Assembly (NCBI GenBank): GCA_028290595.1
Contig: JAQGJO010000154.1
Location: 1 to 5,162 of the forward strand
Source of the DNA: Hyphomicrobiales bacterium
GTDB lineage: Bacteria > Pseudomonadota > Alphaproteobacteria > Rhizobiales > Beijerinckiaceae
Direction of reading: 5' to 3'
DNA length: 5,162 bases
The translations under genes were made by a program, and so were the position numbers. Under the pieces are notes generated by a model. The model worked only from the letters and a program-made list of their open reading frames with translations, ran no database searches and was not told the DNA's origin. Below, in pieces: positions 1 to 5,162 of this stretch; within the stretch, counting starts at the first letter, position 1; every line of letters starts with the position of its first letter.

Positions 1-70
1 GGGCATGACGGAAAGGTGACAACGTGTTGCCCAACGTCTTTCCACCCGCGAACAATCAACTTGAGCACGG

Positions 71-99
71 TTGCCAGACGCTGGAAAGTACGCGATCAT
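71..99 (+). promoter_or_regulatory. Candidate sigma70-type promoter ahead of the plus-strand operon
   Basis: TTGCCA at 71-76 differs from the -35 consensus at one position. It is followed after 17 bases by GATCAT at 94-99, which matches the -10 consensus at four of six positions. Transcription would start near 106 and leave a leader of roughly 47 bases before the ATG at 153. The match is modest and could be chance. No operator-like palindrome is visible in 1-152. An upstream gene could also end inside this stretch, since stop codons occur at 17-19 and 115-117, so the operon may begin further upstream. Confidence 0.25.
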
Positions 100-140
100 T
101 TCCTGCCCACTGCATGATGGGTAGCGCGGGACGTTTAGCG

Positions 141-146
141 GGGGGA
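141..146 (+). promoter_or_regulatory. Ribosome binding site that supports the start at 153
   Basis: The purine run GGGGGA lies six bases before the ATG at 153. This supports that ATG rather than the in-frame GTG at 24. The extra 43 residues from the GTG look like translated leader DNA, and the ATG is followed at once by the conserved family N-terminus (TTVVGSYPQPDW). Confidence 0.5.
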
Positions 147-152
147 AACCAG

Positions 153-1175
153 ATGATTTTGCCTACAACCGTCGTTGGGTCCTATCCGCAGCCTGACTGG
201 CTGATCGACCGCGCCAAACTCGGCATGCGGGCGCCGCCGCGGGTGCGTGCGCAGGAACTCTGGCAGATCGATCCGCAATGGCTCGAACAGGCGCAGGATG
301 ACGCGACCCTGCTCGCCATTCGTGATCAGGAACTGGCCGGCGTCGACATCATTACCGATGGCGAAATGCGGCGTGAGAGCTATTCCAACAGATTCGCCAC
401 GGCGCTCGAAGGCATCGACATCGAAAACCCAGCCGTCGTGCCGAGCCGCAGCGGCAAGCCCGATCTGGTGCCGCGCATCATCGGCAAACTGCGCCGCAAG
501 CATGCGGTCGAGCTGCGCGATCTGCAATTCCTGCGCAAGAACACCAATCACAAGATCAAGATCACCGTGCCCGGTCCGTTCACCATGTCAGCGCAGGCGA
601 AGGATTTTTTCTATAACGACGAAGCCGCCGTGGCGATGGATTATGCCGCCGCCGTCAATGAAGAGATCAAGGACCTGTTCGCGGCCGGCGCCGATATCGT
701 GCAGATCGACGAGCCCTATATGCAGGCGCGGCCGGACCAGGCGCGCGCCTATGGCGTCGATGCGATCAACCGCGCCGTCGAAGGCGTGACCGGCACGACA
801 GCGGTGCATCTGTGCTTCGGCTATGCGGCGCTGGTGAAGAACAAGCCGGCCGGCTATTCGTTCCTGCCGGAGCTGGCGCGCTGCAACGTCAATCAGATTT
901 CCATCGAGACGGCGCAGCCGGCGCTGGATTTCGCCGTGCTGGAGCAACTGCCGGGAAAGACCATCGTCATCGGCGTCATCGACCTCAATGACGCGAGCGT
1001 GGAAACGCCGGAGATCATCGCCGAGCGCATCAAGCGGGTGTTCAAGCATGTTCCACCCGAGCGCATAGTCGTGGCGCCCGATTGCGGTATGAAATACATC
1101 CCGCGCGACATCGCCTTCCGCAAGCTGCAGGCCATGGTCGAAGGTACGCGGCGGGTTCGTCAGCAATTGGCGTGA
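153..1175 (+). CDS. Core MetE-like, cobalamin-independent methionine synthase family methyltransferase
   Basis: This 340-residue cytosolic protein matches only the C-terminal catalytic barrel of MetE (full MetE is about 750 residues). Seen: VGSYPQPDW at residues 8-16, DGEMRRESY at 69-77, VPGPFT at 139-144, QIDEPYMQARP at 184-194, HLCFGYA at 219-225, SIETAQP near 250-256 and APDCGMKY near 308-315. His219, Cys221, Glu252 and Cys311 fit the four zinc ligands of MetE. Glu71 and Asp186 fall where MetE holds the homocysteine amino group. Known: such short proteins include folate-independent core methionine synthases and epoxyalkane:coenzyme M transferase. They activate a thiol on zinc and alkylate it. 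The N-terminal half that binds polyglutamyl folate is absent, so a folate methyl donor is unlikely. Inferred: the enzyme moves a methyl or alkyl group from, or to, an intermediate of the adjacent CoA pathway. Donor and acceptor are unknown. It leads a tight three-gene block. Confidence 0.85.
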   Translation: MILPTTVVGSYPQPDWLIDRAKLGMRAPPRVRAQELWQIDPQWLEQAQDDATLLAIRDQELAGVDIITDGEMRRESYSNRFATALEGIDIENPAVVPSRSGKPDLVPRIIGKLRRKHAVELRDLQFLRKNTNHKIKITVPGPFTMSAQAKDFFYNDEAAVAMDYAAAVNEEIKDLFAAGADIVQIDEPYMQARPDQARAYGVDAINRAVEGVTGTTAVHLCFGYAALVKNKPAGYSFLPELARCNVNQISIETAQPALDFAVLEQLPGKTIVIGVIDLNDASVETPEIIAERIKRVFKHVPPERIVVAPDCGMKYIPRDIAFRKLQAMVEGTRRVRQQLA

Positions 1176-1200
1176 GCATTCTCTTCAAGAGTATCCGCAA

Positions 1201-2382
1201 ATGACCGATGCGCCGCTGCCGCTCTCCAAATATAAAGTTCTCGACCTGACGCGGGCCCGCGCCGGCCCGACGGCGGCGCGACAGCTCGCCGATTGGGGCG
1301 CCGATGTCATCAAGATCGAAATGCTCGGTGGCGACGGCGGCGGCTTCGACGGCCATCGCGATTCAGCCGACTTCCAGAACCTGCATCGCAACAAGCGCAG
1401 CCTGACGCTCGACCTGAAAAGCGAGGAAGGCCGCGAGATCTTCAACAAGCTTGCAACGACGAGCGATGTCATCCTCGAAAACTTCCGGCCGGATGTGAAA
1501 CATCGGCTCGGCATCGATTACGAGGCGATCCGCGCCCTCAATCCGCGCATAGTCTACGGCAGCATTTCCGGTTTCGGCCAGGATGGCCCTTATGCGAAGC
1601 GGCCCGGCGTCGACCAGATCGCGCAAGGCATGAGTGGGCTGATGTCGGTGACGGGCCTGCCGGGCCAAGGACCCATACGCGCGGGAGCAGCCGTCGGCGA
1701 CGTTTCGGCCGGGCTCTATCTGTCGATCGGCATTCTACTTGCTCTGCTTGAACGCGAGAACTCCGGCGAAGGCCAATGGGTGCAGACAACGCTCGTCGAA
1801 GCCTTGATCGCGGTGATGGATTTCCAGGCGGCGCTGTGGCTGTTCGAGGGCAAGGTTCCGGGCCAGGCCGGCAACAACCATCCTTATTTTATTCCGACGG
1901 GAACGTTTCCGACCAGCGACGGCTATATCAACATCGGTTCGGGCACGCAAAAGTCGTGGGCGCGCCTGTGCATCGGTATCGGCGCCGATCATCTGGTGGA
2001 ACGCGAAGAGTATCAGAATTCGGAAAAGCGGTTGCAGAACCGCGATGCGTTGAACGAAGAGATCACTGCCATCCTGCGCACCAAGACCAGCGCCGAATGG
2101 GTGAGCGCGCTGAATGCGGGCGGCGTGCCATGCGGACCGATCTATAGCGTCGATCAGACATTCGCCGATCCGCAGGTCAAACATCTCGGAATTGCGACAG
2201 CCATCGATCATCCAAGACTAGGCAAACGCGAGATCGTCGGGCAGCCGATCCGCATGTCGCGCACGCAATGGCGCATCGACCGCGTGACGCCCGATGCCGG
2301 CGAACATTCTGCTGAAATTCTGCGCGATCTCGGATATACGGACGATACCATCGTATCGTTGCGTATGAGAAAAGTTATCTAA
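1201..2382 (+). CDS. Family III (CaiB/BaiF-type) CoA transferase
   Basis: This protein of 393 residues is the usual length for the family and would act in the cytosol. It moves CoA from a donor thioester such as succinyl-CoA to an organic acid through an aspartyl-CoA anhydride. Seen in order: VLDLTRARAGPT at residues 13-24, LADWGADVIKIE at 29-40, NLHRNKRSLTLDL at 60-72, ENFRPDV at 93-99, SGFGQDGPY at 123-131, and GAAVGDVSAG at 162-171. Asp167 matches the catalytic aspartate of formyl-CoA transferase (Asp169). A C-terminal region containing YINIGSG follows. The active site looks intact. The ATG at 1201 has AAGAG at 1187-1191 nine bases upstream and lies 25 bp after the MetE-like gene. The family spans carnitine, bile acid, oxalate, mesaconate, itaconate and aromatic acids, so the substrate cannot be named. 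The family assignment is secure. Confidence 0.95.
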   Translation: MTDAPLPLSKYKVLDLTRARAGPTAARQLADWGADVIKIEMLGGDGGGFDGHRDSADFQNLHRNKRSLTLDLKSEEGREIFNKLATTSDVILENFRPDVKHRLGIDYEAIRALNPRIVYGSISGFGQDGPYAKRPGVDQIAQGMSGLMSVTGLPGQGPIRAGAAVGDVSAGLYLSIGILLALLERENSGEGQWVQTTLVEALIAVMDFQAALWLFEGKVPGQAGNNHPYFIPTGTFPTSDGYINIGSGTQKSWARLCIGIGADHLVEREEYQNSEKRLQNRDALNEEITAILRTKTSAEWVSALNAGGVPCGPIYSVDQTFADPQVKHLGIATAIDHPRLGKREIVGQPIRMSRTQWRIDRVTPDAGEHSAEILRDLGYTDDTIVSLRMRKVI

Positions 2383-2397
2383 CGCGCGAATTTCTGC

Positions 2398-2402
2398 AGG
2401 AG
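2398..2402 (+). promoter_or_regulatory. Strong Shine-Dalgarno site of the crotonase gene
   Basis: AGGAG lies ten bases before the ATG at 2413, within the 30-bp gap after the CoA transferase. It is the best ribosome site on the plus strand. It favours 2413 over the in-frame ATG at 2434, so the crotonase is probably translated independently of the gene before it. Confidence 0.65.
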
Positions 2403-2412
2403 TTAGAGACTG

Positions 2413-3207
2413 ATGACAGATCTTACCGAAAAAATGATCGGCAAGAAGGACGGATCAATCGGTTGGCTGATCTTCAATAATCCGACGCAGCATAACGCCC
2501 TTTCCCATGAAATGCGCCTCGCCACGCTTGATATTCTCGACGGATTCGAACGCGATGATGACATTCGCGTGATCGTCCTGCGTGGGGCAGGCGAGAAGTC
2601 GTTCATCTCCGGCGCGGATATTTCGCAATTCGACGGGTATGCGACCGATGCCGACAGACAACGCGATATGTCGACGGTTTCGGCGCGGCTGGCCGAACGT
2701 TATGAACATCTGCGCAAGCCGACGATCGCGATGATCCAGGGTTTTTGTCTCGGCGCCGGCGTCGGCACCGCATTGTCCGTCGATCTGCGCATCTGCTCGG
2801 AGAAAGCCCAGTTCGGCATTCCGGCCGCACGGCTCGGCGTTGCCTATCCTTTGCGCAGCGTGCGCCGTCTTGTCGAGGTCATCGGCTCCGGCAATGCGAC
2901 CGAGATGCTCTACACCGCCAAGCGCTATTCCGCGGCGGAAGCGCTGAACATCGGGCTCGTCAACAAGGTCGTCCCCCACGACGAGTTGGAATCAAGCGTG
3001 CGCGAATTGGCAGCTACCATCGCCGACAATGCGCCGCTGACGATCTACGCCTCCAAAGTGGCGATCCGCGAAGCGATGAAATCGGATGCCGACCGCAACA
3101 ACGGCCTGCTCGATTCGGTGATTGCCGCGTGTTTCTCCAGCGAGGATCATGCGGAAGGCCGTAAGGCTTTCGCAGAAAAGCGCAAGCCGGTGTTCAAGGG
3201 GAAGTAA
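2413..3207 (+). CDS. Crotonase-fold protein lacking both enoyl-CoA hydratase glutamates; reaction unknown
   Basis: At 264 residues this is a standard-length member of the enoyl-CoA hydratase/isomerase superfamily. Such proteins bind an acyl-CoA and stabilise its enolate in an oxyanion hole. Seen: SFISGADISQF at 63-73 (first oxyanion element, Ala68-Asp69), GFCLGAGVGTALSVDLRI at 110-127 (second element), FGIPAARLGVAYP at 134-146, and a C-terminal SEDHAEGRKAFAEKRKP ahead of FKGK. Aligned by eye to rat mitochondrial hydratase, Gly118 stands where Glu144 belongs and Ala138 where Glu164 belongs. Both acid/base residues are therefore missing and simple hydration is unlikely. LGVAY and the C-terminal tail resemble E. 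coli methylmalonyl-CoA decarboxylase (ScpB/YgfG, LGVPY), including its active-site Tyr, here Tyr145. Decarboxylation, isomerisation or C-C cleavage are possible. The protein is complete, with no frameshift, and is the last gene of the block. Confidence 0.9.
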   Translation: MTDLTEKMIGKKDGSIGWLIFNNPTQHNALSHEMRLATLDILDGFERDDDIRVIVLRGAGEKSFISGADISQFDGYATDADRQRDMSTVSARLAERYEHLRKPTIAMIQGFCLGAGVGTALSVDLRICSEKAQFGIPAARLGVAYPLRSVRRLVEVIGSGNATEMLYTAKRYSAAEALNIGLVNKVVPHDELESSVRELAATIADNAPLTIYASKVAIREAMKSDADRNNGLLDSVIAACFSSEDHAEGRKAFAEKRKPVFKGK

Positions 3208-3212
3208 TCGGA

Positions 3213-3247
3213 CTGACCCTTCTCTCGTGAAACGGGAGAAGGGTTAG
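3213..3247. terminator. Hairpin between convergent operons, probable bidirectional terminator
   Basis: ACCCTTCTCTCG at 3216-3227 pairs with CGGGAGAAGGGT at 3233-3244, giving twelve pairs with one G-T wobble. The loop is TGAAA, and T3228-A3232 could close it further. Three more pairs (C3213-G3247, T3214-A3246 and the wobble G3215-T3245) extend the base. The hairpin begins 5 bp after the crotonase stop. Its right arm includes the thiolase stop codon (TTA on the plus strand, 3244-3246). Neither strand has a T tract after the stem. It may therefore act through RNA stability or with Rho, or be a copy of a dispersed intergenic palindrome. Confidence 0.65.
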
Positions 3248-4377
3248 CGCGCCTCCATTAGCAACGCACTGCCAAGGCCCCCGGCCGCCGCGATCGTCGC
3301 AAGGCCGAAGCCACCGCGCTCTTTTGACAACTCATGAAACAGGCGCACGGCGAGAATGGCGCCTGATGCGCCGATGGGGTGGCCGCGCGACAGCGCGCCG
3401 CCGCCGCGATTGACGCAGGCTGGATCGAGCCCGAGCGCCGCGATGCTGGCCATGGCCTGGGCTGCAAACGCTTCCATGATTTCGGCGACGGAAATTTGCG
3501 ACGCGTCGATGCCCTGGCGCGCCAGCAAGGCCTGCGCCGCAGCGGTGGTCAGCAAGCCTGGCCGCACCGGATCGCCGCCGACGCGGATACTGCCGGCAAT
3601 TCGGATCGGTTGCAGCGTCGATTTCAGCGCCGCGAGTTTTTTGTCGGAGACGACGAGAACGACAGCCGCCGCATCGGCTTCGACCGCGACCGTTGCCGCT
3701 GTCGCGGCGTAGACGCCCTGCCCGGAAATGGCCGGCAGGCGGGCGCAGGCGGCTTTGCTCAGACGTCTTGCGAACGCATCCGCGCTGACGTCTTCCAACG
3801 GTACGATTTCGCTGCGCAGATTATTCTGCGCCTGCATCGCCTTGTGATGGCCTTCGATGGCGAAAGTCTCCTGCGCCTCACGGGTGATGCCGAGTTCTTG
3901 CGCCAGAAAAACCGCCGCTTCGATCATGTCGGGATCGCGATCGGACCAGGGCGTGAACGGAGGGCGCTGGTATTCTTTCGCTGCCTCGCCCGGCTGCAGT
4001 GGCCGGGTGAAGCGCAGCGGCGAGCGGCTGTAGCTTTCAACGCCGCCGGCCAGCACGGTATCGCAGGCACCGCTAGCGATGCGATCGGCCGCGGCGGCGA
4101 TGGCATCGAGCCCGGAACAGCATTGCGTGTCGAGTGTGATGGCGGGCGTCGTTTCAGGAATGCCGGCAGCGAGCGCCGCCAGCCGCGCCGGGTTGCCGCC
4201 ACCGTAGAGCGCATTGCCGAGGATGATCTCGTCGACCTCGCTACCTACAATCCCGCTGTCGCGCAGGATTATCCGCAACACCGGCGCCGCCAGCGCTTCG
4301 ACGCCGAGCCGGCGGAACGCGCCGTGGCGCGGCACGACCGGCGTCCGCCGTGCGGCGATGATCCAGGCGCCGCTCAC
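3244..4377 (-). CDS. Divergent thiolase-family protein with altered catalytic residues
   Basis: Starting at GTG 4377 the protein has 377 residues, slightly short for a thiolase (about 390-400). Thiolases cleave or form beta-ketoacyl-CoA through an acyl-cysteine. Seen: AWIIAARRTPV at 4-14, DTQCCSGLDAI at 83-93 with the expected nucleophile Cys86, AGGVESYS, MEAFAAQAMA from Met301, and GHPIGASGA with catalytic His333. Two family residues differ. The second catalytic Cys in the C-terminal CxxGG(L/M)G motif is Ala363 (AAAGGLG), and the Asn of NEAF is Met301. The usual MGxTAE and GNxS-type stretches are also not recognisable. The start is set by a GGAG eight bases upstream and a GTGA overlap with the ligase stop. 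An ATG at 4458 would only add 27 residues read out of frame through the ligase. Paired with an acyl-CoA ligase, it recalls B. subtilis YhfS and S. aureus VraB (from memory). Claisen condensation or thiolysis by the normal route is doubtful. Confidence 0.9.
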   Translation of the reverse strand: MSGAWIIAARRTPVVPRHGAFRRLGVEALAAPVLRIILRDSGIVGSEVDEIILGNALYGGGNPARLAALAAGIPETTPAITLDTQCCSGLDAIAAAADRIASGACDTVLAGGVESYSRSPLRFTRPLQPGEAAKEYQRPPFTPWSDRDPDMIEAAVFLAQELGITREAQETFAIEGHHKAMQAQNNLRSEIVPLEDVSADAFARRLSKAACARLPAISGQGVYAATAATVAVEADAAAVVLVVSDKKLAALKSTLQPIRIAGSIRVGGDPVRPGLLTTAAAQALLARQGIDASQISVAEIMEAFAAQAMASIAALGLDPACVNRGGGALSRGHPIGASGAILAVRLFHELSKERGGFGLATIAAAGGLGSALLMEAR

Positions 4378-5162
4378 GCGATCCGCTCCACTGAAGACGC
4401 GTTCATCAAAGCCGCCATGGCGGAGAAATCGGTTTTGCCGGAGCCCGTGGTCCGCCACTCCTCCGCTTTCAGATAGATGCGCGGGATGTTGGGAAGCGGC
4501 AGCAGCCTGCGACAGTGCGCGATGATCTCCGACTGCGTCAAGGAGGCATCCGGCGCGAATTGCAGCAGCGCCACCAGACGCTCGCCGCGATCCTCATCGG
4601 GCGCGGCAAACACGGCGGCGGCAGCGATGGCGGGATGCGCCTGCAGCACGGTTTCGATTTCTTCCGGATAGATGTTCTTGCCGGATGACAGGATCATGCG
4701 ATTGGCGCGACCGGAGAGATGCAGGAAACCTTGCGCATCAAGGGAACCGACATCGCCAACCGAGATAGCATCGCCGAAGCGCAGCAAATGCGAGCCGACG
4801 CCGGTGGCATAGTCCATGAACACCAGCGGGCTTTCGACGAACACCTGGCCGGTTTCGCCCGCAGGCAAAACGTTACCAGTGTCGTCGCGGATGCTGACGT
4901 TGACCGAGGCGAACGGCCGCCCAACGGACGTTCGCGGCGCGCCATCCCCATCTTTGCGCACAGCGATGAAACTCAATTCGGAGGCTCCATAGAATTCGGC
5001 AATTCGCGCCTGCGGGAACGCCGACTTCATCCGCTCTGCTTCATCGGCATTCAATTTGGCGCCCGAGGACAGCAGCCAGCGCGGCGAGGGCAGAGGCGTT
5101 GTACCGGCGTCCTGCATCGCCGTCGCCATCAGGCGAAAGTGCGTCGGCACGCCATAGATGAC
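4374..5162 (-). CDS. AMP-forming acyl-CoA ligase, C-terminal part (cut by the window edge)
   Basis: The frame is open to the right edge, leaving the last 262 residues of a protein probably near 500. These enzymes activate a carboxylic acid as acyl-AMP and then transfer it to CoA. Seen, numbered from the edge: VIYGVPTHFRL at 1-11, LSSGAKL at 31-37, YGASE at 58-62 (adenine-binding A5 motif), SVGDVG at 134-139 with ATP-ribose Asp137, GRANRMILSSGKNIYPEE at 151-168 (hinge and A8 motif), and TGSGKTD at 239-245 with the catalytic Lys243. The P-loop-like TSGTTG motif lies outside the window. The visible half looks functional. LSSGAKL with YGASELSF resembles acyl-CoA and MenE-like ligases, but the chain specificity cannot be read. 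The GTG at 5150-5148 is an internal codon, not the start, because conserved residues continue before it. The stop overlaps the thiolase start. Confidence 0.93.
   Translation of the reverse strand, partial: VIYGVPTHFRLMATAMQDAGTTPLPSPRWLLSSGAKLNADEAERMKSAFPQARIAEFYGASELSFIAVRKDGDGAPRTSVGRPFASVNVSIRDDTGNVLPAGETGQVFVESPLVFMDYATGVGSHLLRFGDAISVGDVGSLDAQGFLHLSGRANRMILSSGKNIYPEEIETVLQAHPAIAAAAVFAAPDEDRGERLVALLQFAPDASLTQSEIIAHCRRLLPLPNIPRIYLKAEEWRTTGSGKTDFSAMAALMNASSVERIA
4386..4389 (-). promoter_or_regulatory. Ribosome binding site fixing the thiolase GTG start
   Basis: Read on the minus strand, GGAG lies eight bases before the GTG at 4377-4375, inside the last codons of the ligase. The GTG shares the bases GTGA with the ligase TGA stop (4376-4374), a classic layout for translational coupling. 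This argues against the longer ATG start at 4458. Confidence 0.65.

Noticed and set aside
5..19. Four-codon ATG...TGA reading frame at the left edge, possible leader peptide or end of an upstream gene
   Set aside because: It is too short and too close to the edge to judge. No attenuator-like hairpins follow it.
24..152. N-terminal extension of the MetE-like gene from GTG at 24
   Set aside because: The 43 extra residues resemble no family N-terminus, and the ATG at 153 has a ribosome site and leads directly into the conserved TTVVGSYP segment.
588..1166. 192-codon open frame on the minus strand inside the MetE-like gene
   Set aside because: It is a shadow of a conserved gene. The translation shows no domain, and no start signal or spacing supports it.
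24..1175. MetE-like gene as the housekeeping methionine synthase metE
   Set aside because: The protein has less than half the length of MetE and lacks the N-terminal folate-binding domain, and no methionine genes adjoin, so the symbol metE is not justified.
4378..4458. Longer thiolase start at ATG 4458
   Set aside because: It would overlap the ligase C-terminus by more than 80 bases and add residues unlike any thiolase. The GTG at 4377 has a well-placed GGAG and a coupling overlap.
3379..4476. 365-codon open frame on the plus strand opposite the thiolase
   Set aside because: It is antisense to a well-supported thiolase. Its translation is Arg/Gly/Ala-rich low-complexity sequence with no recognisable motif, as expected for the complementary strand of GC-rich coding DNA.

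Overview
The window is GC-rich, densely coding DNA of a type typical of Alphaproteobacteria. Codon choice and protein style suggest Hyphomicrobiales (Bradyrhizobium-like or relatives), but this is a judgement from sequence style, not a database match. It holds five genes in two convergent blocks and no tRNA, rRNA, mobile element or CRISPR array. It reads as an acyl-CoA catabolic cluster.

Plus-strand block, 153-3207. First comes a short MetE-like (core methionine synthase type) zinc methyltransferase. It is followed 25 bp later by a family III (CaiB/BaiF) CoA transferase, and 30 bp after that by a crotonase-fold protein. The tight same-strand spacing suggests one operon. Positions 1-152 are leader DNA with a weak candidate promoter.

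Minus-strand block, 5162-3244. The C-terminal part of an AMP-forming acyl-CoA ligase runs in from the right edge. It overlaps by 4 bp (GTGA) the start of a divergent thiolase, so the two are probably translationally coupled. The blocks meet tail to tail at 3208-3247. An almost perfect hairpin lies there, and its base contains the thiolase stop codon.

Taken together, the cluster offers two ways to make a CoA thioester (CoA transfer and ATP-dependent ligation), a crotonase and a thiolase to process it, and a methyl-transfer enzyme. The substrate cannot be read from the sequence. The most notable point is that two of the enzymes depart from their family's textbook active site. The crotonase has Gly and Ala in place of both acid/base glutamates of enoyl-CoA hydratase. 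The thiolase keeps the nucleophilic Cys and the His of GHPIGASG, but has Ala in place of the second catalytic Cys and Met in place of the Asn of NEAF. Standard labels (enoyl-CoA hydratase, acetyl-CoA acetyltransferase) are therefore likely to mislead. The cluster may carry out an undescribed variant of CoA-thioester chemistry linked to methyl transfer.
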